Positions 1 to 6,980 of a stretch of 15,164 nucleotides of DNA are shown here, one piece after another; position 1 is the stretch's first letter; each line of letters begins with the position of its first letter. The position numbers and the translations under genes are program-made. The stretch covers positions 1 through 15,164 of the forward strand of contig JBGSPI010000049.1 in assembly GCA_041738715.1 (NCBI GenBank), read 5' to 3'. Below the pieces are notes generated by a model. It saw nothing but the letters and a program-made list of their open reading frames with translations. It was not told where the DNA came from and ran no database searches. Origin of the DNA: Chamaesiphon sp041738715 (GTDB lineage Bacteria; Cyanobacteriota; Cyanobacteriia; Cyanobacteriales; Chamaesiphonaceae).

Positions 1-268
1 GTCGATTCAATGTCTAGTAATTGGCAGGTTGTTGTTGAATTAATGTCTTTATCCCCACACAAACTACCTAATTATCAACAAGGCTTGAGAGCTATGAGGC
101 TTATTCTATCAGCTTTATAGGCGGCTTGTCGCCCCGACAGGTCCTAATCACAACAAAAAAATATCAATTGATGACTGTAATCTTGTGCCAAATATTTATC
201 AAAATAATCCTAAAGTTGTTTTTTCGTCAAAGGATCGTGGTAAAACTTTTCAGATTATCAAAAACTAA
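1..268 (+). pseudogene. possible 3' remnant of an unrecognised gene, two frames
   Basis: No complete gene is visible here. Frame 1 is open from the window edge and ends at a TAG at 118-120 (last residues RAMRLILSAL). A second frame is open from about 98 to a TAA at 266-268 and has protein-like composition (for example IDDCNLVPNIYQNNPKVV and SSKDRGKTFQ). The two frames overlap at 98-117, so one frameshift would join them into a single C-terminal part of about 90 residues. I do not recognise the family. It could equally be non-coding DNA that happens to be open. Sequence left of the window would settle it. Confidence 0.2.
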
Positions 269-270
269 AA

Positions 271-699
271 CTAAAAACAACGTCTGGCTAGTTTAATTAC
301 CACTGTCTTGGGAATATATTTGCAGTACACCCCAGGTGAACCAAAACCTAAATCTTGATTAAAACCGCCGAATACCTGTAAATCGGCAGGTAATTTGCTG
401 ATGCTGGTTTTGTAGAAATAGAGATTACCCGTGACGATCATTTTAGCCGGCAAATTTTCAATCTGTGTTCCAGAAATTGTGAAATTACCTTCGATAGTTA
501 AATTGTCAGGTAGGCTTTCCACCGAGCCAGCTAAATGGACATTACGCTTGATAATGCATCGCTCTCCCACCATCGTCGCGCCAAATCGCTGTAAACTCTG
601 ACAAGTCGCGGGTGGTTTGGGGCGATACCAATAGATCACACCTAACAGTACTAAACCGATGAAGATCCAATTAGCTGAAAGTTTCGGCAGAAATCGCAT
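271..699 (-). CDS. small membrane-anchored leucine-rich-repeat-like protein
   Basis: This is a 142-residue protein with no assigned function. Residues 9-25 form one strongly hydrophobic segment after a short basic N-terminus (MRFLPK), so it is probably a signal anchor with the rest outside the membrane. Residues 59-120 hold about three units of roughly 20 residues following the pattern I/V-x-x-LP-x-x-L-x-V-x-G-x-L-x-x-x-x-T (SLPDNLTIEGN, NLPAKMIVTGN, KLPADLQVFGG). This resembles short bacterial leucine-rich repeats. Cysteine pairs at 33/48 and 126/141 bracket the repeat block and could form disulfides in the periplasm. The ATG at 697-699 is the only good start; no strong Shine-Dalgarno precedes it. 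It is divergent from the RTX protein gene, with about 140 bases between the starts. A binding or adhesion role is only inferred. Confidence 0.6.
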   Translation of the reverse strand: MRFLPKLSANWIFIGLVLLGVIYWYRPKPPATCQSLQRFGATMVGERCIIKRNVHLAGSVESLPDNLTIEGNFTISGTQIENLPAKMIVTGNLYFYKTSISKLPADLQVFGGFNQDLGFGSPGVYCKYIPKTVVIKLARRCF

Positions 700-838
700 G
701 GTGAGGAGAATTTGCTTTGAACAACAGTAACATGTTCTCGATTGTCAAATCATTCGCCTACGTCATTTAGCGAAAGTGTAGTGACATACTGAGAAACCGT
801 GGATATATTTGGTATATAAAGTTACACGAATTGTACTT

Positions 839-3385
839 ATGACTACAACCGCAGGTGACCTCGATCTTTCCTTTAATAATGACGGCAAAGTAACTACCCT
901 ACTGGGCATTAACTCGATGATGGGCGATATGCTCGTTCAAGCTGATGGTAAAATTGTGGCAGTTGGTGGTACCGAGGCTGGGGAATTTGCGCTCACTCGC
1001 TACAATCCCGATGGTAGCACCGATCTGACTTTTGGCACTAATGGCTCGACGATTAGCGATTTTTCAGGTACATTCGATCGGATTGTCAGTATGGTACAGC
1101 AACCCGATGGCAGTTTCGTCGTCTTGGGTATCAGTACTGATAATATCTACTATGGGCAGGGTAATCAAAATTACATTCTCGCTCGTTATACGGTTGATGG
1201 CGTACTAGATTCTAGTTTTGGTAGCAATGGTAACACCATCACCGATCTCGGCGGTACTTCTGAAGATCCGAAGAGCTTGATTCAACTCAATAATGGTCAA
1301 TTTCTGGTAGCGGGAGATGTCCCTGCGGGGAATTATACCAGTGACTTTGCCCTAACTCGATACAATAGTAATGGCAGTCTGGACACTAGTTTTGGGACTG
1401 GTGGCACGATTACTACCAATGTCTTCGCTTCGACTGGTGTTGGTGGTTCGACAGACAAGATGGCAAAGGTAATTCAGCTTGCTAATGGCGATATCCTGAT
1501 TGCGGGTACTGCGTTTAAGAATGGTACTAATAGCACCTATGGCGATTTTGCCTTGGCTCGATATAATGCTAGCGGTAGTCTGATAAATGGCTTTGGTAAC
1601 GGTGGGATTGTCACCACTGAGTTTAACGGCACCTTCCCCTACTCTCAAGATGAAGCTTATAGCGTCGTTCAACAGAGTGATGGCAAGATTGTCGTTGGTG
1701 GTTTGATCGATTTTAACCCCAATGATTCTAGCTACAACACTGATTTTTCCCTCGCTCGTTACAACAGTAATGGCAGTTTGGACACCAGTTTTGGCACTAA
1801 TGGTAAAGTCACTGTCAATGTAGGTGCTTTCGATAAAGTTAAAAGCATCATTCAACAAAGTGACGGCAAATTAGTTGCTGCGGGTACCGATAATTCGGAC
1901 TTTGTGGTGATGCGGTTTAATAGTGATGGTAGTCTCGATACCAGCTTTGGGAATGGTGGTAAGGTTGTCACTGATTTTAATGGCGGACAAGAATTTGATG
2001 TCACCAGTGTCGTTCAACAAGCTAATGGCGATTTGGTAGTCGCTGGTACGACAATCGATGCGACGACTGGCGAATATAAATTTGCGGTGGCGAGGTATTT
2101 GGGTACTAGCGGTGTGGTAGTTGGCGCGAATAATGCTCCAGTTGTCAGCAATACGATTTATGCTCAGGTGGCGACGGAAGATAGTCTCTTTACCTTCACT
2201 GTGCCTGCAAATACTTTCAGCGACATCGATGGTGATGCCTTAACTTTTGCTGCTACCTTGGCGAATGGCAATCCTTTACCAACTTGGTTGAGCTTTGATG
2301 CTAGTACTCAAACCTTTAGCGGTACTCCAGCAAATGGTGATGTCGGCAATCTCAGCGTGCGATTGACAGCTACCGATGGATCTGGTGCAAATGCTAGTAA
2401 TAATTTTACATTAGCGATCGCCAATACCAATGATGCACCGATTTTAGTCACGCCGATCTTATCCCAATCAGCTACCGCCAACAGTTTATTTAGCTTCACT
2501 CTCCCCATCAATACCTTCACCGATATCGATGCTGGTGATACCCTCAGCTTGAGCGCAACTCTAGCGAATGGAAGTCCATTACCCACCTGGTTAACTTTCA
2601 ACGCAAATACCCAAACCTTTAGCGGTACGCCGACTAATGCTGGCGCGGGTAACCTCAGCCTGAGAGTGACTGCTACCGATGGATCTGGCGCGACTGTCAC
2701 CAATGATTTTAACATCGGAATTGGCTCTCATTTAGTGGGAGATAACAATCAAAATACCATCACTGGCACTAGCTACAACGACAAGATCGAAGGATTAGGT
2801 GGTGCGGATACTCTCTCTGGTGGCGATGGTGCTGACACTCTCTATGGTGGCGATGGTGCCGACACTCTCTCTGGTGGTGATGGTAACGATATCCTCTATG
2901 GCGGTTTAGGCAATGACAACTTATTTGGTGGGAATGGTAACGATATCCTTTTAGGTGGATTGAGTCAAGATACGCTCACAGGCGGCAGCGGTAATGATAT
3001 CCTCACTGGGGGTACTGGTAGTAATGTCATCGATCGATTTAACTTTAGTGGTGGGGCGTTGGGTAATAATACGGTAACTAATGTATTAGGATTAGATACC
3101 ATTACCGACTTCACTCTCAATAAAGATCTGATTGGTTTGAGTAAAGCAACTTTCAGTGCAATTACCAGTAATCCTGGTAGTGCGATCGGCTCCAATTTTA
3201 TTACTGTCGCCAATGATAGTTTAGTTGATACTCAATCAGCCGCGATTGTCTTCAGTCAAGGTAGTCGTAAGTTGTTTTATAACAGCAATGGGTCAATTGG
3301 CGGTTTGGGTACCAATGGCGGTGAATTTGCCGAATTAACTGGTGTTTCGACCCTCTCTGGTAGTAACTTTACTATCATTGCGTAA
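839..3385 (+). CDS. secreted delta-60 repeat / putative-Ig / RTX protein
   Basis: A large exported protein of 848 residues from the ATG at 839. An in-frame TTG at 809 would add ten residues, but the ATG start (MTTTAGDLDLSF) begins directly at the first repeat. Residues about 7-420 hold seven delta-60-type repeats, each with a core like QQSDGKIVVGG followed by ARYNSNGSLDTSFGTNG, a predicted beta-propeller-like array. Residues about 433-535 and 535-630 are two He_PIG/CADG-like domains (PTWLSFDASTQTFSGTP, PTWLTFNANTQTFSGTP). Residues about 640-730 carry about eight RTX nonapeptides of the GGxGxDxLx type that bind calcium. The last 110 residues end in a hydrophobic FTIIA, as in type I secretion substrates. 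There is no Sec signal peptide, which agrees with type I export. No transporter gene lies nearby. A cell-surface or matrix role is inferred. Confidence 0.85.
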   Translation: MTTTAGDLDLSFNNDGKVTTLLGINSMMGDMLVQADGKIVAVGGTEAGEFALTRYNPDGSTDLTFGTNGSTISDFSGTFDRIVSMVQQPDGSFVVLGISTDNIYYGQGNQNYILARYTVDGVLDSSFGSNGNTITDLGGTSEDPKSLIQLNNGQFLVAGDVPAGNYTSDFALTRYNSNGSLDTSFGTGGTITTNVFASTGVGGSTDKMAKVIQLANGDILIAGTAFKNGTNSTYGDFALARYNASGSLINGFGNGGIVTTEFNGTFPYSQDEAYSVVQQSDGKIVVGGLIDFNPNDSSYNTDFSLARYNSNGSLDTSFGTNGKVTVNVGAFDKVKSIIQQSDGKLVAAGTDNSDFVVMRFNSDGSLDTSFGNGGKVVTDFNGGQEFDVTSVVQQANGDLVVAGTTIDATTGEYKFAVARYLGTSGVVVGANNAPVVSNTIYAQVATEDSLFTFTVPANTFSDIDGDALTFAATLANGNPLPTWLSFDASTQTFSGTPANGDVGNLSVRLTATDGSGANASNNFTLAIANTNDAPILVTPILSQSATANSLFSFTLPINTFTDIDAGDTLSLSATLANGSPLPTWLTFNANTQTFSGTPTNAGAGNLSLRVTATDGSGATVTNDFNIGIGSHLVGDNNQNTITGTSYNDKIEGLGGADTLSGGDGADTLYGGDGADTLSGGDGNDILYGGLGNDNLFGGNGNDILLGGLSQDTLTGGSGNDILTGGTGSNVIDRFNFSGGALGNNTVTNVLGLDTITDFTLNKDLIGLSKATFSAITSNPGSAIGSNFITVANDSLVDTQSAAIVFSQGSRKLFYNSNGSIGGLGTNGGEFAELTGVSTLSGSNFTIIA
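2780..3020 (+). repeat. 27-bp-period coding repeat encoding RTX nonapeptides
   Basis: The DNA repeats with a period of about 27 bases (nine codons), with units such as GGTGGCGATGGTGCTGAC followed by ACTCTC. It encodes the calcium-binding RTX block of the secreted protein. Adjacent units at about 2815-2895 are nearly identical, so unit number may vary between strains by slippage or recombination. Confidence 0.7.
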
Positions 3386-3410
3386 GTCGGCTTGGTATTG
3401 AAATATTGTT

Positions 3411-3444
3411 GAAAATATCCCGGACTCAATTCGGGGATATTTTC
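3411..3444 (+). terminator. hairpin terminator after the RTX protein gene
   Basis: A perfect 11-base stem, GAAAATATCCC at 3411-3421 and GGGATATTTTC at 3434-3444, closes a 12-base loop. It lies 25 bases after the stop codon. The T-rich right arm and A-rich left arm make it usable from either strand, although there is no long T run beyond the stem. Confidence 0.7.
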
Positions 3445-3520
3445 TCGATGATCGAATCGGATGGATTTATTCCTCGATTTAACGCTTTAATGTAGGTAGT
3501 ATATCGATCTAGAGCAATTT

Positions 3521-3940
3521 ATGAAAGATCGACATGAGGACAAAGAAACAATTCTGGGCTTCGATCCGGGGAAAGATAAATGTGGTGTTGCGGTGATGGA
3601 TCGAGATCGCCACCTAATCTATCATCAAGTTGTCCTGACAGACCAAACAGTCGATCGGATTAGTAATTTATGTCAGCAGTATAATGTTACTCAGATTGTG
3701 ATGGGCGATCAAACCACCTCAAAGCAATGGAAACAGCAACTAACTCTCGCATTTCCCCATTTGCCAATTGCCCTAATTGATGAACGATATTCTAGCCTAG
3801 AAGCACGCGATCGCTACTGGCAAATGTACCCACCAACTCTGCTCACTCGCTTGATTCCTCAAGGTTTACGTCAACCACCACGATCGATCGACGATCTTGT
3901 TGCGATTATCTTAATCGAACGATATCTAGCGAGGGAATAG
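3521..3940 (+). CDS. YqgF/RuvX-like RNase H-fold protein
   Basis: A 139-residue protein with the fold signature of the YqgF/RuvX family, whose members act on Holliday junctions or on 16S rRNA precursors. Residues 11-25 (ILGFDPGKDKCGVAV) match the first strand with the catalytic Asp15. DERYSS at 87-92 matches the second motif, with Glu88 as the likely acid. SIDDLVAIILIERYL at 122-136 matches the last motif, with Asp124/Asp125. The usual VGLP segment after the third strand is replaced by VMGDQTTS at 60-67, so this is a divergent member and probably not the main housekeeping RuvX. The start is the ATG at 3521; no clear ribosome binding site is seen. It converges with sodB across a shared hairpin. 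The precise substrate cannot be read from sequence. Confidence 0.75.
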   Translation: MKDRHEDKETILGFDPGKDKCGVAVMDRDRHLIYHQVVLTDQTVDRISNLCQQYNVTQIVMGDQTTSKQWKQQLTLAFPHLPIALIDERYSSLEARDRYWQMYPPTLLTRLIPQGLRQPPRSIDDLVAIILIERYLARE

Positions 3941-3971
3941 GAGAATCGACTATTAACGATCTTCTATTCCC
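3933..3971. terminator. bidirectional hairpin between convergent genes
   Basis: GGGAATAG at 3933-3940 pairs with CTATTCCC at 3964-3971. Inner arms (AGAATCG and CGATCTT) extend the pairing with small bulges, leaving a loop around ACTATTAA. It overlaps the TAG stop of the upstream plus-strand gene and ends 14 bases before the sodB stop, so it could end both convergent transcripts. Neither side has a long T run. Confidence 0.5.
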
Positions 3972-3984
3972 TAAGCCCTAATCC

Positions 3985-4578
3985 CTATTTAAGATTGGCT
4001 GCGGCAAAGTCCCAATTTACTAAACTATCCAAGTAGGTAGAAATAAAGTCAGGACGACGATTTTGAAAGTCGAGGTAGTAAGCGTGTTCCCAAACATCTA
4101 AAGTTAACAAGGGAGTTTGTCCGTGAACAAGTGGATTTTCGGCATTACCAGTTTTGGTAATCTTGAGCGTACCACCATCATTGACAAGCCAAGCCCAACC
4201 ACTACCAAATTGAGTTGTAGCAGCAGTTTTGAAAGCTTCTTTGAACTTTTCAAAGCTACCAAAATCCGCATCAATCTTAGCGGCTAAGGCACCAGTAGGT
4301 GCGCCACCACCATTTGGTTTCATCGACTTCCAGAAGAAAGCATGATTCCATACTTGAGCCGCATTATTGAAAATACCTGCTTTGCTGGCATCCCCAAAGC
4401 TACCCTTGATCACATCTTCCAGCGACTGATCTGCTAGGGGTGTGTCTTTGGTGAGATTGTTGAGGTTGGTTACATAACCAGCATGGTGTTTGCCATAGTG
4501 AAACTCAAAAGTCTTTGCGGACATGTGTGGCTCTAAAGCACTGACATCATAAGGCAACGCTTCTTGTACAAACGCCAT
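3985..4578 (-). CDS. sodB: iron superoxide dismutase
   Basis: It converts superoxide to oxygen and hydrogen peroxide in the cytoplasm, protecting iron-sulfur enzymes and the photosynthetic apparatus. The 197 residues match the normal FeSOD length. The four metal ligands are His27 (in FHYGKHH), His79 (in QVWNHAFF), Asp161 and His165 (in LDVWEHAYYLD). Gln75 ahead of the second His and the absence of a Mn-type signature favour iron. The FQNRRPDF motif at 171-178 is also typical. Residues 80-130 contain the GGG and GSGWAWL motifs of the family. An AGGAGA Shine-Dalgarno sits about 10 bases ahead of the ATG. An extended -10 promoter candidate lies upstream. Confidence 0.97.
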   Translation of the reverse strand: MAFVQEALPYDVSALEPHMSAKTFEFHYGKHHAGYVTNLNNLTKDTPLADQSLEDVIKGSFGDASKAGIFNNAAQVWNHAFFWKSMKPNGGGAPTGALAAKIDADFGSFEKFKEAFKTAATTQFGSGWAWLVNDGGTLKITKTGNAENPLVHGQTPLLTLDVWEHAYYLDFQNRRPDFISTYLDSLVNWDFAAANLK

Positions 4579-4618
4579 TGGGATGCTCTCCTAAATAAAT
4601 ATTCTCTCTTACTTGATG

Positions 4619-4627
4619 ACTATAGCA
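4619..4627 (-). promoter_or_regulatory. candidate sodB extended -10 promoter
   Basis: On the minus strand TGCTATAGT reads as an extended -10 element (TGN before a 5/6 match to TATAAT). It would start transcription near 4612 and give a leader of about 34 bases carrying the AGGAGA ribosome binding site. No convincing -35 box is seen, which extended -10 promoters can do without. Confidence 0.4.
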
Positions 4628-4968
4628 AATTTCGCCCGATCGACGGGAGGGGTGAAACTTAACGATATTTTGCCGATCCCGCCCAACTGGATTGTGTGAA
4701 AGTAACTAAGACTTTTGGCTGATGGTTGATTGCCAACTTATTAGTACTATTAGTAACATTAGTTACCCAATAACTACTGCAACATAGATCGCCATTTACT
4801 GGTGGTCTATTTTTTATATTTGTCCGAGTGAACAATCGAGTTGAAAACTTCTATGCCTATCTGTCTCTAAGCTCCAAGTCAAATAATCATCAATGGTAGA
4901 CCTGGGCGATCGACAGCAAAAAATGTCAGAATAGATTCATATCCCTGTTTTAACCAACTAAATTTGCT
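4628..4968. other. intergenic region between sodB and grxC
   Basis: No protein gene is supported here. The stretch holds the sodB upstream region, a GTAAC-ATTA-GTTAC inverted repeat at about 4753-4766, and a terminator-like hairpin at 4784-4816 on the plus strand. The 150 bases between that hairpin and grxC show no clear promoter or ribosome binding site. Confidence 0.5.
4784..4816 (+). terminator. intrinsic terminator with no obvious upstream gene
   Basis: ATAGATCGCC at 4784-4793 pairs along its full ten bases with GGTGGTCTAT at 4801-4810, counting two G-U pairs, around a 7-base loop (ATTTACT). It runs directly into TTTTTTATATTT. That is the form of a rho-independent terminator for the plus strand. 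The nearest plus-strand gene upstream is the YqgF-like gene, which already ends at another hairpin 850 bases earlier, so this one may end a small RNA or attenuate the grxC leader. Confidence 0.55.
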
Positions 4969-5232
4969 ATGCAACCGAAGATTGAAATCTACACGTGGCG
5001 GAGTTGCCCATTCTGTATCCGAGCAAAATTCCTGCTCAAAAGCAAGGGTGTAGAATTTACTGAATATGCGATCGATGGTGACGAACAGGCTCGCACTCAA
5101 ATGTCCCAGCGCGCTAATGGGCGACGTTCTCTGCCCCAAATTTTCATTGACGATCGGCATATTGGCGGTTGCGATGATATCCACGATCTGGATGCCCAAG
5201 GCGAATTAGATGCCTTATTAAGCATTGCTTGA
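4969..5232 (+). CDS. grxC: glutaredoxin 3
   Basis: A small dithiol glutaredoxin of 87 residues, which reduces protein disulfides and glutathione mixed disulfides in the cytoplasm using glutathione. The active site is CPFC at 13-16. The substrate-binding cis-proline is Pro56 in SLPQIFI, and the glutathione-binding GGCDD motif is at 66-70. The length and order of these motifs match GrxC. The ATG at 4969 directly precedes the first beta strand (KIEIYTW), so the start is secure, though no strong Shine-Dalgarno is present. A perfect palindrome and a strong terminator follow the stop, so the gene probably ends its transcript alone. Confidence 0.95.
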   Translation: MQPKIEIYTWRSCPFCIRAKFLLKSKGVEFTEYAIDGDEQARTQMSQRANGRRSLPQIFIDDRHIGGCDDIHDLDAQGELDALLSIA

Positions 5233-5234
5233 GT

Positions 5235-5254
5235 CAATTATTAATTAATAATTG
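5235..5254. repeat. 20-bp perfect palindrome after grxC
   Basis: CAATTATTAA followed by its exact reverse complement TTAATAATTG gives a perfect AT-only-core palindrome three bases after the grxC stop. It may form an mRNA 3' hairpin or bind a dimeric regulator. Function is unknown. Confidence 0.6.
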
Positions 5255-5286
5255 GATTGTTAGGATGGGGATTTAGTTTTCACATG

Positions 5287-5321
5287 AAAAAAGAGGCATC
5301 TCGTTGAAGAGCCTCTTTTTT
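5287..5321 (+). terminator. strong rho-independent terminator after grxC
   Basis: AAAAAAGAGGC at 5287-5297 and GCCTCTTTTTT at 5311-5321 form a perfect 11-base stem with a 13-base loop and the T run built into the right arm. It ends grxC transcription. Its A run on the left arm also lets it act as terminator for the minus-strand tRNA gene, whose 3' end is at 5331. Confidence 0.9.
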
Positions 5322-5330
5322 CGTTAATTA

Positions 5331-5403
5331 TGAGCACGGAGGGATTCGAACCCCCGATCCTCAGGACCGGAACCTGATGCTCTATCCACTGAGCCACGTG
5401 CCC
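5331..5403 (-). tRNA. tRNA-Arg (anticodon CCG)
   Basis: Read on the minus strand, a 73-base cloverleaf fits. The acceptor stem is GGGCACG with CGTGCTC (one G-U pair), the D arm includes GGCTCAGTGGATAGAGC, and the anticodon stem is TCAGG/CCTGA around loop TTCCGGT with anticodon CCG. The T arm is CGGGGGTTCGAATCCC(T)CC-like with the invariant GTTCGAATC. The discriminator base is A. CCA is not encoded. It decodes CGG. It lies just downstream of trmFO on the same strand, 17 bases after that gene's stop. Confidence 0.95.
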
Positions 5404-5420
5404 TTAGGCTAACCGATACA

Positions 5421-6809
5421 TTATAGCACAGTTGCCGCAACTTTAGCAGCTAATTGTGCGGTAATTTCATCGATCGCGGCTAATGCTCGATCTCGGTAGG
5501 CTCCATAACGTTCTGGCTTACTTCTGATTTTGGTGGGAAACTCTGGCAAAATTCCAAAATTGGGGGGCATCGGTTGAAAATGCTTGGGTTCGGCGGTACT
5601 AATAAAATCAAACAAAGCACCCATCATTGTTACCTGCGGCATGACAATCGGTTCTAAGCCGAGAAATAACCGCGCTGCATTCGTTCCCGCCAGCCAACCA
5701 CCAGCCGCCGCTGCTGTATAACCCTCAGTGCCAGTGATTTGTCCCGCCGCGAGTAAGTCCCTGCGGGTGTGGAATTGGAGTGAAGGAGAGAGTAATTTCG
5801 GTGAGTTGAGAAAGGTGTTCCGGTGCATCACACCCAAGCGGACAAATTCGGCATGTTCTAAACCAGGAATCAGCGAGAAAATGCGCTTCTGTTCGCCCCA
5901 TTTGAGATTTGTTTGAAACCCAACCATATTCCACAGTTGTCCAGCTTTATCTTCCTGGCGCAGTTGCACCACCGCATAGGGGCGGTGAATTTGGTTCTCA
6001 GGGGCACGAAAATCACCACGGCGACTGTCGAATAAGCCAACCGGCTTTAATGGGCCGTAGCGCATCGTTTCCTCGCCTCGTTGAGCTAATTCCTCGATCG
6101 GTAGACAAGCTTCAAAGAATTTAGCCGTTTCCCGATCGAAATCCTTTAATTCTGCCTGTTCCGCATTGCATAATTCTTGACGGAAGTGGAGATATTGCTC
6201 CTGATTCATCGGACAATTGAGATATGCTGCTTCCCCTTTGTCATAACGGGAGGCAAAAAAGGCGATCTCTTGGTTAATCGAGTCTCCCACAATAATCGGA
6301 CTGGCGGCATCAAAAAAACTGAGATAATCCATCCCGGCAAATCGCTGTAAATCCTCAGCTAGAGCCGGACTAGTCAAAGGTCCTGTAGCGAGGACAACTA
6401 TTTGATCGCGGGGGATTTCTGGTACAGCTTCGCGGCAAAACTCCACCAGGGGATGATTGGCTAATGTCTGAGTCAGATCCTGACTAAACTTACCGCGATC
6501 GACTGCCAATGCGCCACCCGCCGGCACAGCATGTAGATCGGCTTTCTGAATAATAATCGATCCCAATCGACGCAATTCTTCATGTAATAATCCAGCGGCT
6601 CGATCTGTGGACTGGGCACCAAAAGAGTTACTACACACGAGTTCAGCCAATTCGGCACTATGGTGTGCTGGGCTGAGAGTGTGTGGCCGCATTTCCGATA
6701 GCGTCACAGGTACACCAGCCTGGGCAATTTGCCAAGCTGCTTCGGTACCTGCTAATCCCCCACCAATTACTCGAACGCGCATGTCAGCTAAGATTTGAAG
6801 TCTGCTCAT
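5421..6809 (-). CDS. trmFO: TrmFO, folate-dependent tRNA (uracil-54-C5) methyltransferase
   Basis: This enzyme makes ribothymidine at position 54 of the tRNA T loop, using methylenetetrahydrofolate and FAD rather than S-adenosylmethionine. The FAD-binding GGGLAG motif is at residues 16-21, followed by EAAWQIAQAG. The conserved LVCSNSFGA segment at 58-65 holds Cys59. ACLPIEELAQRG at 234-245 holds Cys235, matching the second conserved cysteine of the family. RYGPLKPVGL is at 250-259, and the C-terminal half has GYTAAAAGGWLAGTNAAR. Length (462) is normal. The ATG at 6807-6809 gives a 9-residue leader; the internal ATG at 6780-6782 (residue 10, MRVRVIGGG) is an equally good start. A tRNA gene follows directly, a fitting but probably accidental neighbour. 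Confidence 0.95.
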   Translation of the reverse strand: MSRLQILADMRVRVIGGGLAGTEAAWQIAQAGVPVTLSEMRPHTLSPAHHSAELAELVCSNSFGAQSTDRAAGLLHEELRRLGSIIIQKADLHAVPAGGALAVDRGKFSQDLTQTLANHPLVEFCREAVPEIPRDQIVVLATGPLTSPALAEDLQRFAGMDYLSFFDAASPIIVGDSINQEIAFFASRYDKGEAAYLNCPMNQEQYLHFRQELCNAEQAELKDFDRETAKFFEACLPIEELAQRGEETMRYGPLKPVGLFDSRRGDFRAPENQIHRPYAVVQLRQEDKAGQLWNMVGFQTNLKWGEQKRIFSLIPGLEHAEFVRLGVMHRNTFLNSPKLLSPSLQFHTRRDLLAAGQITGTEGYTAAAAGGWLAGTNAARLFLGLEPIVMPQVTMMGALFDFISTAEPKHFQPMPPNFGILPEFPTKIRSKPERYGAYRDRALAAIDEITAQLAAKVAATVL

Positions 6810-6811
6810 CC

Positions 6812-6817
6812 ATTATA
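6812..6817 (-). promoter_or_regulatory. TATAAT box touching the annotated trmFO start
   Basis: On the minus strand a perfect TATAAT lies three bases before the first trmFO ATG. If it is a working -10 box, transcription would begin at or after that ATG, and the second ATG (6780-6782) would be the true start. No good -35 box is seen, so the case is weak. Confidence 0.3.
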
Positions 6818-6980
6818 AACACACGCGGCGGAGTGGTCGATCGATCCTGGGTGCTTGGTCAATCTGGTTCGCTCAAACTAACTCTCTTTCTGTTTCTAGT
6901 ACGCGGCGGACTTTGCAACACGCTTCGGCAACTTTCGTCACTGACTAACCTAACCGGATTGGAGAGGATCTGCCTATCCC

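Noticed and set aside
1352..1858. 168-residue open frame on the minus strand
   Set aside because: Antisense to the delta-60 repeats; the repeat codon pattern keeps this frame open. No family features.
2308..2715. 135-residue open frame on the minus strand
   Set aside because: Antisense shadow of the putative-Ig domains, with internal repetition that mirrors the two domain copies.
2780..3020. Regular short repeats that might suggest a CRISPR array or satellite
   Set aside because: The 27-base period is in frame and encodes RTX nonapeptides; there are no unique spacers between identical repeats.
4879..5199. 106-residue open frame on the minus strand
   Set aside because: Antisense to grxC, whose active-site motifs are certain.
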